The notes under the pieces were generated by a model that saw only the letters and a program-made list of their open reading frames with translations, had not been told where the DNA came from and ran no database searches. A stretch of 64,000 bases of DNA from Legionella wadsworthii DSM 21896 = ATCC 33877 (GTDB lineage Bacteria > Pseudomonadota > Gammaproteobacteria > Legionellales > Legionellaceae), in the NCBI RefSeq assembly GCF_000701265.1, contig NZ_KL370759.1:165420-229419 (forward strand), read 5' to 3'. The translations under genes and the position numbers were made by a program. Numbering within the stretch: position 1 is the stretch's first letter; every line of letters begins with the position of its first letter. This document shows positions 55,859-63,923 of this stretch, piece after piece.

Positions 55859-55861
55859 GGT

Positions 55862-56611
55862 TTATATGGGTTTTCTTTGTTTTTGCTTTAACCAATGATA
55901 CCAATTTTGTAAACCCTCGCCCTGGGTGGCAGAAAGATGAATGGTCTCTATATCAGGATTGATTCGCCGTGCGTAATCGATACACTGGTCCATATCAAAA
56001 GATACATAAGGCAGCAGGTCTGTTTTGGTGATGATCATGAGATCGGCACAGCGAAACATATCCGGGTATTTCAAAGGCTTATTATCGCCCTCGGTCACTG
56101 AAAGAATGACAATTTTGAATTGCTCACCCAAGTCAAATAACGCAGGACAAACCAGATTACCGACATTCTCGATGATGAGAAGCGAATTTTCTTTTAAAGA
56201 AAGTTCTTCTAAAGCATGACCCACCATATGTGCATCCAGATGGCAGGTTTTTCCGGTATTAATTTGTATGGCAATTCCGCCGCTGGACTTAATCAATTCT
56301 GCATCATGATTGGTTTGTTGATCGCCAACGATCACGCTGATATCCAATTCATGCTGTAAATCGGAAATTGTTTTTGCCAAAAGCGTTGTTTTTCCAGAAC
56401 CCGGGCTGGACATAATATTTAGCGCCAAAACATTTTTTTTTGTTAAAAAAGTTTGATTGTTCTGAGCATATTTCTGATTTTGGGCTAATATATTTTGCTC
56501 TACATGAATGAGATGCTCTTCATGATGATGGTGTGCGTGGCCATGCATTTTTTCATGCGTAGGGTGCTCCATTTCATGATGTTCTTCAGAACAACCGCAA
56601 ATGCCACACAT
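55862..56611 (-). CDS. hypB: Ni-dependent GTPase HypB
   Basis: A 249-residue GTPase for nickel insertion. N-terminal CGICGC high-affinity site and a His-rich tract (HGHAHHHHEEHLIH) bind nickel. P-loop MSSPGSGKTTLL, then IVGDQQTNHDAELI, IENVGNLVCPALFDLG and ITKTDLLPY. Its ATG overlaps the hypA stop by one base (TAATG). Confidence 0.97.
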   Translation of the reverse strand: MCGICGCSEEHHEMEHPTHEKMHGHAHHHHEEHLIHVEQNILAQNQKYAQNNQTFLTKKNVLALNIMSSPGSGKTTLLAKTISDLQHELDISVIVGDQQTNHDAELIKSSGGIAIQINTGKTCHLDAHMVGHALEELSLKENSLLIIENVGNLVCPALFDLGEQFKIVILSVTEGDNKPLKYPDMFRCADLMIITKTDLLPYVSFDMDQCIDYARRINPDIETIHLSATQGEGLQNWYHWLKQKQRKPI

Positions 56612-56952
56612 TATTCTACCTCCATCGACTTAACCCGTAATTCTTCCCCTTGGACTACTTTAAGTGCATGACTGCCACAATTCCGGCAGGCATCATAATA
56701 TTGTGTTAAAGGGCTTCTTTTTTGGCAGGATTCACAAATGGCCTCACCCGGTGTCTCTACAATCAAAAGCTCTGCATGTTCCGCGAGTGTCCCTGCTGCA
56801 ATTAAATTAAAACAAAACATTAAAGATTTTTTTTCAATAGCCGCTAGCTGGCCAATTTCTAAAACAATTTTTTTTATCCGTGTGCACTGAGTAGTATTGG
56901 CTTTTTGTTTGATGATTTCAAGAATATTGCGGCATAGCCATAATTCATGCAT
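56611..56952 (-). CDS. hypA: Nickel metallochaperone HypA
   Basis: A 113-residue HypA. MHELWLCRNILEII (His2 is the Ni ligand) and the zinc finger CESCQKRSPLTQYYDACRNCGS. Works with HypB. ATG 14 bases after the nickel permease stop. The sequence MHELWL in place of the usual MHELSL is a small substitution. Confidence 0.96.
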   Translation of the reverse strand: MHELWLCRNILEIIKQKANTTQCTRIKKIVLEIGQLAAIEKKSLMFCFNLIAAGTLAEHAELLIVETPGEAICESCQKRSPLTQYYDACRNCGSHALKVVQGEELRVKSMEVE

Positions 56953-56966
56953 TTCTTGAGCTCACA

Positions 56967-57659
56967 TTATTGGTATATTTTTAATATATTAAACAAACCA
57001 ATCAATAAACTAAAGCCGGCAATGGTTAATCCTGCCAAACGAGAGAGTGCAAGAGATATTAAATCTGCGCGTTGGATTAAGGATGAAACAAATAATCCAT
57101 TGAAGCCATCTGAAACCATCATACCCAACATAAAAAAAGTTCCAAGAATGCCGGAAAATACCCATCCAGCCATTGCCCGTGCCGAAAGAGAAAATAAAAC
57201 CACTTGACTTACAGTATCAAAGGAAAGGGCAAAAAGGGCGCCAATCAATATGATAAAAAAAGGATTGATGGAGGGGTGGATTAATTTGGTGGCGAAATAA
57301 TTTTTTAATCCTTTAGGCAGGGTGGAGGAAGAGGGGCCTTGGATCACACTCCAGAGATTCAGTAAGCCAAAAAGTACTAAAAAAGTAATGGAAATACTAT
57401 TGCCTAACCCCTCGAGCCATTGTGGAACCTCTATGGGTTTCATGCCATTGCCAATGATTAAGCTGACTAAAATGACGACCAGGCCATGGCCAAGAGAAAA
57501 TAAAAATCCGACAATTTTCGCAAGAGTTCGACGTGTACGGACAATCCTCGCTACCGAGTCAATGGTTGCTAGATGATCCAAATCAAAGCCATGACGGAGG
57601 CCCAAAGCAAAAGCCATAGCGATTAAAAGAAACCCAGATCCTGTCATACGATAATCCAT
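56967..57659 (-). CDS. NiCoT-like nickel permease
   Basis: A 230-residue inner-membrane protein with about six helices. The metal-binding motif is LRHGFDLDHLATIDSVAR (HX4DH of nickel/cobalt permeases, NixA/HoxN type). FSLGHGLVVILVS and LFALSFDTVSQVVLF are the other family signatures. First gene of the hyp operon, so it should supply Ni2+ for hydrogenase. Shorter than the ~340-residue NiCoT proteins. Confidence 0.9.
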   Translation of the reverse strand: MDYRMTGSGFLLIAMAFALGLRHGFDLDHLATIDSVARIVRTRRTLAKIVGFLFSLGHGLVVILVSLIIGNGMKPIEVPQWLEGLGNSISITFLVLFGLLNLWSVIQGPSSSTLPKGLKNYFATKLIHPSINPFFIILIGALFALSFDTVSQVVLFSLSARAMAGWVFSGILGTFFMLGMMVSDGFNGLFVSSLIQRADLISLALSRLAGLTIAGFSLLIGLFNILKIYQ

Positions 57660-57716
57660 TTATTCTTTTTGTAGAGCCCGGTAGTTTGCAACCGGTATTA
57701 TCCTGATGTGATTTAC

Positions 57717-58058
57717 CTACTCCAGCAACTCCAAGACTTTTTCAGGCGGCCGCCCAATAATGGCTTTATTCTTGTAAGTCACTATAGGTCTTTGCATTAA
57801 AATCGGTTCTTTGTGCATCGCCTGGAGTATCTGATCTTCATTCTCTAACGAAAGTCTGAGATCTTTAAATACTTTCTCATCAGTACGAACAAACTCTTGT
57901 AATGGGAAATGTGCTTTTAAAGAGTGCAATTGCTCAAGGGAGAGGGGCGTTTTAAGGTATTCGACCACAACTGGCTCATAACCTTTGCTTCGAAGCAGTT
58001 CCAAAGCTTGTCTTGATTTGGAACAACGGGGATTGTGATAGATGGTAATTTCTTGCAT
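57717..58058 (-). CDS. arsC: ArsC-family reductase (glutaredoxin type)
   Basis: A 113-residue ArsC-fold protein: ITIYHNPRCSKSRQALELL (catalytic Cys10), VVEYLKTPLSLEQL, and MQRPIVTYKNKAIIGRPPEKVLELL with the Arg of the active site. Arsenate reduction with glutathione/glutaredoxin is the family activity; no arsB or arsR is adjacent, so the physiological substrate is not certain. Transcribed in the same direction as the hyp operon, 57 bases upstream. Confidence 0.92.
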   Translation of the reverse strand: MQEITIYHNPRCSKSRQALELLRSKGYEPVVVEYLKTPLSLEQLHSLKAHFPLQEFVRTDEKVFKDLRLSLENEDQILQAMHKEPILMQRPIVTYKNKAIIGRPPEKVLELLE

Positions 58059-58223
58059 TTTTTAGTGTTTTTGGGAAATATAATATGAAATATAACCTTT
58101 TTTTTAAATTTAATCATTTAATTCTGATTAATTAAAATAAAGAAGCGCGTTTAGAAATGTTATCGATTGCTTCTGGGGTCAATAAGTTTTTGAATGAAAG
58201 AATGAACCAAAGGATTTAATGGG

Positions 58224-58249
58224 AAAAGTTGGGCAGAAGCCCAACTTTT
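58224..58249 (-). terminator. Rho-independent terminator
   Basis: AAAAGTTGGGC (58224-58234), AGAA, GCCCAACTTTT (58239-58249): an 11-bp stem abutting the stop of the minus-strand gene at 58249; on that strand the stem ends in TTTT. Confidence 0.85.
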
Positions 58250-58974
58250 TAAATTTTCAAGGAGGTATCTACATCAGGTGCATCATCTATTTTTATTTTT
58301 GCTCTTAAAACATTTTTAAAGTTTTCTTGTACATTTTCATCTTTAATTACAGCAGATGAATCAAGCGTTGTATCAATCAAGAAACCTTTAGCTGCTAGAC
58401 CAACCCATTTCAGGGCATTATTTAACTTATCTTTAATAAAATTCCAAATGGTAGGTTCAGAAGCTAATTTTTTATAATTATTTTTCATTACCAACTGGCA
58501 ACTAGTAAGGAATTTAGCGAGGGCATCCTCTTTTTTATAGTTTTTCTGAAATTCAACTAAGCTCATACTTAGTTCTACTGCCATTTTCTGTCTTATTAAA
58601 TCTGTTCCCAAACCTATTTCACCTTTAAAAGAATTGAGAGACTCTACAAGCTCAACCACAGATTCAATCGCCGGGGGGACATTTTTAATTCTTTTTAATG
58701 CCCTTTTTGCTTCCTTTACTCCCTCTGTTATTTGAGGATCCTCTTCGGCCTGCACCTGGACTTGAGCAGCCTTTAGTTGTTTCCAAATCCCATGCTGTCC
58801 CAAAATATCACTCATTGCTTCTTTTTTTCTTTGTTCTATTTCTTCTTTCTTTAATTGTGCTTCTTTTCTAGCTTTACCCTTTTCTAGAGCTGCGTTGACC
58901 CTACTTTTTTGGTCAGAGGCATAAGCATCTGAGAACTTACCTTTTCTACTTCTCTCGCGATTACTAAATGACAT
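58249..58974 (-). CDS. Candidate effector with PTIWN module (paralogue A), 241 aa
   Basis: ATG at 58974 with TTGAGGAATTTTTT upstream (SD and 8-base spacer). Charged N-terminal ~80 residues with a long helix (KARKEAQLKKEEIEQRKKEAM). The C-terminal half contains YKKLASEPTIWNFIKDKLNNALKWVGL and IDTTLDSSAVIKDENVQENF, which align with the protein at 60437 (YKQMAADPTIWNAIKGKMND, VDTRLDASSVLKNQSVKERF). No signal peptide. Function unknown; a translocated effector role is a hypothesis from family, tandem location and genus. Confidence 0.7.
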   Translation of the reverse strand: MSFSNRERSRKGKFSDAYASDQKSRVNAALEKGKARKEAQLKKEEIEQRKKEAMSDILGQHGIWKQLKAAQVQVQAEEDPQITEGVKEAKRALKRIKNVPPAIESVVELVESLNSFKGEIGLGTDLIRQKMAVELSMSLVEFQKNYKKEDALAKFLTSCQLVMKNNYKKLASEPTIWNFIKDKLNNALKWVGLAAKGFLIDTTLDSSAVIKDENVQENFKNVLRAKIKIDDAPDVDTSLKI

Positions 58975-59141
58975 AAAAAATTCCTCAATTAAACCCAATT
59001 GTACTCAATTATAAATCATTAAGATTACAAAATACACATAAATTAATAGACCATGCCAAAAAACATAAAAAAGGGTTCAAATAGCTTAAATTATTTTATG
59101 AGTACTATGTGCTCACCATATGATCATATTGATTTATTTAA

Positions 59142-59185
59142 TTTAATATTGATTTAATATTTTCTTAATATTTAATTTGTATAAT
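59142..59185 (+). promoter_or_regulatory. Triple PmrA-like box with -10 element
   Basis: Three 9-mers at 11-bp period: TTTAATATT (59142-59150), TTTAATATT (59153-59161), CTTAATATT (59164-59172). Seven bases later TATAAT (59180-59185). The last two form the Legionella PmrA box with one mismatch. Spacing to the -10 is identical to that of the OTU gene at the other end of the window. The surrounding 328-bp gap (58975-59302) holds nothing else obvious apart from AT-rich sequence. Confidence 0.65.
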
Positions 59186-59302
59186 GAGAGTGTCAGAAAT
59201 AAAAAAATACAAATGGAAGGTTAATTAAATAAACAGTAAGATGATATTAAATGCAACGTGTGCTATAAATAGTAATAGTAATTAAATTTTTGGAGGCTTA
59301 TT

Positions 59303-59845
59303 ATGTCTTGGTTCAAAGGTGCTGGAAAAAAAATAGAAGAAGGGATTGGTAAAGTTAAAAAGGGTGTGCGTGGTTTAAATGCTGAATTGAATGATGAAAG
59401 TCCTGTTCATAAATCAGTACAAAATCTATATACTAGAATAGAAACAGTTTTTAATAGAGAAAAGGAAGATCTTCCTCAGGATGTAAAAGAGGCTGCTCGA
59501 GGTATGCTTCGTGAATTGAGAGGCCTTTTAGATGCAGACTCTAAAAATGGTTGGGCAAAAGCTCCAAAGTTTCAACATCAATTAGCTGAGCAAGCTATTG
59601 AGGTTATTCATAAATATCAACCTAAAATGGAAGCTTCCCCTGGTTTTTTCAACCGAATTGCGGCTCATATAAATAACTTTATAGAAGAGCTCACTGGGTA
59701 TAAGGATCTTTTTGAGGTTGAAAAAAGTGAATTCGGTGCTGATGCTGAAGTTCAAAAATATAAAGATTCAATTCGAGGTTTGAAGGCTGATCTTGAGAAT
59801 AAAGCGCAGCAAAGAGAAGAAGAGGATAGAGGTTATACTCCCTAG
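59303..59845 (+). CDS. Candidate Dot/Icm effector, 180 aa
   Basis: ATG at 59303 with a near-perfect TGGAGG site. Soluble, helical protein with no signal peptide. Start MSWFKGAGKKIEEGIGKVKK; middle DLPQDVKEAARGMLRELRGLLDAD; late YQPKMEASPGFFNRIAAHINNFIEELTGYKDLF, which matches the position and spacing of the PTIWN module in its two neighbours. C-terminus is glutamate-rich (KAQQREEEDRGYTP), as in E-block secretion signals. PmrA-like promoter and terminator both present. An effector is the best working hypothesis; activity unknown. Confidence 0.7.
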   Translation: MSWFKGAGKKIEEGIGKVKKGVRGLNAELNDESPVHKSVQNLYTRIETVFNREKEDLPQDVKEAARGMLRELRGLLDADSKNGWAKAPKFQHQLAEQAIEVIHKYQPKMEASPGFFNRIAAHINNFIEELTGYKDLFEVEKSEFGADAEVQKYKDSIRGLKADLENKAQQREEEDRGYTP

Positions 59846-59911
59846 TAGTTGCTGAGGATAATTTTTCTCCAAAAATTAATCACTGAATGATCTATTTCAA
59901 ACTTAATAAAG

Positions 59912-59937
59912 GGGTGGCATAGCCACCCTTTTCTTTT
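59912..59937 (+). terminator. Rho-independent terminator of the 59303 gene
   Basis: GGGTGGC (59912-59918), ATA, GCCACCC (59922-59928) followed by TTTTCTTTT (59929-59937). Confidence 0.9.
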
Positions 59938-60414
59938 ATACACTACAATTTCCATTAATGACACAATTTACCAAACTCTTCGCAAAGTTAAAATTGTTAT
60001 TCTGATCGTGAATCACTTCCCAATCAAATACCCCTAAAACAGGATAAGTTCTTGGAGGAACATAAGCGTCACAGCTTGAAGAACTCTTCACACCAGTGCG
60101 TAAACATTGAATGGCCCGTTTGATGTTAGGAATCAAGGCCGCAGGAGGCCATCGCTTTGGCCTGAGGCATTAGGCGCAGGGTATCCAAGCACTACCTGGT
60201 ATGGTTTGAGATAACTGATGTAGGGTTGGAATCCTGTTTTGGCCCTGAAGAAGTGGTTGCTGGCCAGTTCTCGAGAAGATCTGTTGCCATAGCAACTGAA
60301 GCATTGGGGCTGCTGGTGTTCTTAGGATCATTACAAATCAAGTCAATTCCAAAGGTACATCCTGCATATACATTTGAATGCCAACCCAGGCTAAAAAATC
60401 GTAGGTTTTTCCAT
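59936..60414 (-). pseudogene. C-terminal chitinase fragment, frameshifted copy of 61381 gene
   Basis: About 480 bp closely matching the last part of the intact chitinase (61381 to about 61855). The 66-residue frame 59936-60136 carries IPNIKRAIQCLRTGVKSSSSC and FDWEVIHDQNNNFNFAKSLVN as in the intact gene. It is broken by single-base indels: GCAGGAGGCC for GCAGGGGAGCC, TTTTGGCCC for TCTTTGCCC, and GCATATACA for GCATTGTACA. Homology ends at about 60410. A decayed partial duplication. Confidence 0.9.
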
Positions 60415-60436
60415 TAGCATTTGCGGAACACAGATT

Positions 60437-61054
60437 TTACATTCCAGGTCCTTTATAGTCGAAATCATCTTCATCTTTTATAGTTATTGAATTTTTTACT
60501 TGATCAAATCTTTCCTTTACAGATTGATTTTTAAGTACAGAAGAAGCATCGAGTCTAGTATCCACAAACTTACCATCAGGCTTTAATCCAAAGAATTTAC
60601 AAACATCATTCATTTTACCCTTAATAGCATTCCATATAGTAGGATCGGCAGCCATTTGTTTATAATGCTCATTTATAATGGCACCACAATTTGTTAGAAA
60701 AGCATCTCTTGCATTACGGTGTTTTTCATCTTGATCATTATATTCTGCGCTAAACTTGCCGTTATCTATTGCATTTAAAAAAATATAGACTTGATCTTTC
60801 AAATCCAATGCCATTTGTTTCCTAGCCTCATTATTTTTTGGTTTAATTTCACCTTGTATATTATTTAGGATATCAATCAAATCAAAAACAGCAAGTACTG
60901 ATTCTGGGTAAGCTCCTTCACTATCAACATTTCTATGAGCATCTATATGCTTTCTTGCTTGCACTATTTGCATTTGTAGCGCTGCATCTTGATTCGGATT
61001 AACTTTTTGCTCTACACTTTCTTCTCTTATCGTTTGCTTTTCTTTGTTGAACAT
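60437..61054 (-). CDS. Candidate effector with PTIWN module (paralogue B), 205 aa
   Basis: ATG at 61054 with GAGGAGAAGGTTT upstream. The N-terminus is charged (MFNKEKQTIREESVEQK). VFDLIDILNNIQGEIKPKN and REAFLTNCGAIINEHYKQMAADPTIWNAIKGKMND lead to FGLKPDGKFVDTRLDASSVLKNQSVKERF, all aligned with paralogue A. C-terminus acidic (IKDEDDFDYKGPGM). No signal peptide. A palindromic CTTATAATTATAAG lies upstream, containing TATAAT. Probable effector, not proven. Confidence 0.7.
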   Translation of the reverse strand: MFNKEKQTIREESVEQKVNPNQDAALQMQIVQARKHIDAHRNVDSEGAYPESVLAVFDLIDILNNIQGEIKPKNNEARKQMALDLKDQVYIFLNAIDNGKFSAEYNDQDEKHRNARDAFLTNCGAIINEHYKQMAADPTIWNAIKGKMNDVCKFFGLKPDGKFVDTRLDASSVLKNQSVKERFDQVKNSITIKDEDDFDYKGPGM

Positions 61055-61135
61055 AAACCTTCTCCTCGAATAATCAAACTCTTATAATTATAAGACAATG
61101 TATAAAATAAATACACAAGCTACAATAATGTGTCG

Positions 61136-61180
61136 TAGCAAAGTGAAAATGTCACATTCTTAGCAAAGTAAAAATGTCAC
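61136..61180 (+). repeat. Tandem 20-bp repeat, possible IS-end remnant
   Basis: TAGCAAAGTGAAAATGTCAC (61136-61155) and TAGCAAAGTAAAAATGTCAC (61161-61180), one mismatch, 25-bp period. Lies in the 326-bp gap 61055-61380, which otherwise shows nothing I can name. Multiple direct repeats with this spacing resemble terminal repeats of IS21-type elements, but no transposase is present. Confidence 0.5.
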
Positions 61181-61380
61181 AAACCTTTTTAACTCGCCTT
61201 GTTAAAGCATTGCGTTTATTTTTCATTATAACCACTCAAGCAAGGTTTGATTAACAGATCATCTTTTTAATATTTATTTTTTTGATCATTAAACTGTAAT
61301 CTTGGGATGAAATAAACGGTTAGTCTAAATAGCATAGAGAAATCTAGATGGGTTCCGCAGAGCAGAACCCAGTGATTTAG

Positions 61381-63720
61381 TTAATTACAATTATTATTCT
61401 TCACACAATTCACCAAACTCTTAGCAAAGTTAAAGTTGTTATTTTGATCATGAATCACTTCCCAATCAAATACTCCGCCAAATCCAGGATAAGTTCTTGG
61501 GGGAACATAAGTGTCACAACTTGAAGAACTCTTCACTCCAGTGCGTAAACATTGAATGGCCCGTTTGATGTTAGGAATCACGGCCGCAGGGGAGCCATCG
61601 CTTTGGCCTGAAGCATTAGGCGCAGGGTATCCAAGCACTACTTGAGATGGTTTGAGATAACTGATATAGGGTTGGAACCCTGTTCTTTGCCCTGAAGAAG
61701 TGGTTGCAGGCCAGTTCTCGAGAAGGTCGGTTGCCATGGCAACTGAAGCATTGGGGCTACTGGTGTTATTGGGATCATAACAAATCAAGTCAATTCCAAA
61801 GGTACACCCTGCATTGTACATTTGAATGCCAACCCAGGCTAAAGAATCGTGGGTTTGCATCACTAATGATGCATAGTTCCCCCAAGTTGCATCAAACCCG
61901 GAGGTTGCAGCAACATTTGCCGTTTGTGGTGTCAGGGTTATCAATAAATTGGGATGCTTTTCATGCATGGTATTGATGATATGGGCTAAAACCGCAATAT
62001 CCCCAGTAGGGTTGGTAAAAGTACCTCCTGCGTTTATTCCATGCTCGATATCAATATCAAAACCATCAAATTGATATTGCGTCATCAGGTTTTCCAATGA
62101 ACTGATAAAGGTTTGCTCAAAGGCTGTTGGAGAAGAAGCAGCAGCCACCACCTGATGAAAATCTACTGTGGTATTGGGAATGCTCGTTAAAGCCCCACCT
62201 AATGACAGTAATACTTTAATACCTGCAGCATGCAATGACTGAATGTAGCTTGCAGATACGGTATCGAAGGCAGGGGTGATTTGACCTGGAGATGACGTAC
62301 TAAACACCCCAAACGCTACCTGAATGTGCGTATAACCCGCATTCGCTAATTCTGTCGCGGGAGGAGGGGTAACCCAACCCGGTAAATAACCGATGATTCT
62401 GCCGCCACTAGTTGAACTTTGCGTATACGTAATGGTCTCAATAGCAGAAGATGATGCAGTTAGCGGTTGTGGCAAGTAACTCACAGTATAACCATTCACT
62501 GATGTGGCGCTGACGGTGTAAATGGCACCATCGGTTAGGCTCACATTACCAGATCCTGAACCATTATTTAAAGAAATCGTTTCAGTGACAGGGGAACCAC
62601 TACCATTTGGGGTGAAAGTAACATTCACTGAAGAAAGGGAAGAGGGCGCCCCATTCACGGTTACAGGAATACTGTCTTGAGCAACTTGGGTACAATTATA
62701 AGACAGTTGTACTGTTGGTGCTAAAGTCGCTGCTGTTGCTGATGTCGGTGCAAAAGTAGCCGTACAATTATAACCATTAAACGCAATGGCGGGAGTTGAG
62801 AAAGTATAACTCACCCCATTGGCAAGCTGGTTCACGGTATTGGTAGTGTTCCAATTCACTTGCGCTGTGGTCGCGCTTTGAGTGTCCGTACGCGTCAAAG
62901 TCACAGTAGGCTTTCCTGTATAACCCGATAATTGCGAAGGCAGTGCTGCCAGATTGATTTTTATGCTTCCTGTAGTTTGTGTTGCAGTATAGGTTAAGGT
63001 GGAGGAAACTGTAGTACCGGAACTTACAGTTAAGTTTGCAGGATTTGCAACGCCTTGATACACCGTTCCGCTACTGTCGGTTACTGTAGTTGGGGATACG
63101 GTATAATTACCAGCAGCTAACCCAGAAACAAGTTGCTGTCCTGACCAGGGAACCTGAACTGCGCTTACGGTTTGCCCATTGGACATTAAATTTACGAGGG
63201 CATAGGGTTGAGCTACATTGGCAGGTTGTGACGTTGCATTAATTAAATTAATGTTTCCTGTTGCTACAGGGGAGCTCAAATAAACAAGAACACTATTGGC
63301 CACATAATCCGCTTGAGGTGCCCCATAGATAATGGTAAAAGAACTTCCCTTAGGCAGCTTACTGTTGGCGCCTGAATAGGTCGGGAATTGTAAAGAAAGA
63401 GTGGATAAATAGGTGCCGCCACTTTGTGATTGCGATGTAATTTGCAAATTATTCACGGGATAAGATAATGGTGAAAAATTCCCCCAAAATGAAGTGTTCA
63501 GGCTACTTTTGTTTGAAAAAGTTATGGTCGAATTTTGAAAATCAACTGTTTGCGCACAATTGTTGGTTAGTTTCAATGAAACCGTTTGCCAGTGACTTGT
63601 TCCCGTGGCGCTGAATTGGCCTGTGACACATGAAGTTGGCTGAGGGGCCACAATCGGCGTTTGAGCAGATACCTGATTATAAAAAACCAAGCAACTCACT
63701 AATAATCCTATTTTTTTCAT
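61381..63720 (-). CDS. chiA: Secreted chitinase (GH18), ChiA-like
   Basis: A 779-residue exported enzyme. Signal peptide MKKIGLLVSCLVFYNQVSAQ; N-terminal beta domain (~25-165, CVTGQFSATGTSHWQTVSLKL) that looks like a carbohydrate-binding/chitinase A N-terminal module; two or more Ig/prealbumin-like linker domains (~165-435), rich in Thr/Ser; catalytic GH18 barrel (~440-779). The barrel carries YLPGWVTPP, LLSLGGALTSIPN and the active-site FDGFDIDIEHG (DxxDxDxE). It is laid out like L. pneumophila ChiA, a type II-secreted, mucin-binding chitinase. A decayed duplicate of its 3' end lies at 59936. Confidence 0.95.
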   Translation of the reverse strand: MKKIGLLVSCLVFYNQVSAQTPIVAPQPTSCVTGQFSATGTSHWQTVSLKLTNNCAQTVDFQNSTITFSNKSSLNTSFWGNFSPLSYPVNNLQITSQSQSGGTYLSTLSLQFPTYSGANSKLPKGSSFTIIYGAPQADYVANSVLVYLSSPVATGNINLINATSQPANVAQPYALVNLMSNGQTVSAVQVPWSGQQLVSGLAAGNYTVSPTTVTDSSGTVYQGVANPANLTVSSGTTVSSTLTYTATQTTGSIKINLAALPSQLSGYTGKPTVTLTRTDTQSATTAQVNWNTTNTVNQLANGVSYTFSTPAIAFNGYNCTATFAPTSATAATLAPTVQLSYNCTQVAQDSIPVTVNGAPSSLSSVNVTFTPNGSGSPVTETISLNNGSGSGNVSLTDGAIYTVSATSVNGYTVSYLPQPLTASSSAIETITYTQSSTSGGRIIGYLPGWVTPPPATELANAGYTHIQVAFGVFSTSSPGQITPAFDTVSASYIQSLHAAGIKVLLSLGGALTSIPNTTVDFHQVVAAASSPTAFEQTFISSLENLMTQYQFDGFDIDIEHGINAGGTFTNPTGDIAVLAHIINTMHEKHPNLLITLTPQTANVAATSGFDATWGNYASLVMQTHDSLAWVGIQMYNAGCTFGIDLICYDPNNTSSPNASVAMATDLLENWPATTSSGQRTGFQPYISYLKPSQVVLGYPAPNASGQSDGSPAAVIPNIKRAIQCLRTGVKSSSSCDTYVPPRTYPGFGGVFDWEVIHDQNNNFNFAKSLVNCVKNNNCN

Positions 63721-63923
63721 ATAGTTCCTTTATTTTGTCTAAGTTTTTATAGGGGATTTTTTACAATAAATACCTTTGGTGTTGAATGCAAGATTTAATA
63801 GAGGTTCTTTAAAAGAAAATGGTCTGGATGTGTTAAGTTGTTATTAAGTTAAAGATATAAAAGGGATGTTTTTCAACTAGGTACACCTTCCCCATAGCCC
63901 TGGTTTTTAAAAAAATGCTGGAT

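Noticed and set aside
57717..58058. ArsC gene as part of an arsenic resistance operon
   Set aside because: No arsR, arsB/acr3 or arsH nearby. The gene sits alone next to the nickel permease.
58975..59040. PmrA-like half-site upstream of the 58249 gene (CTTAAT near a TATAAT)
   Set aside because: Only one cTTAAT is present; the second half at 11 bp does not match.
63829..63848. cTTAAT-N5-cTTAAC on the minus strand upstream of the chitinase
   Set aside because: It has the 11-bp period of a PmrA box but no -10 element at 7-8 bases, and the gene is exported by signal peptide. Probably chance in AT-rich DNA.
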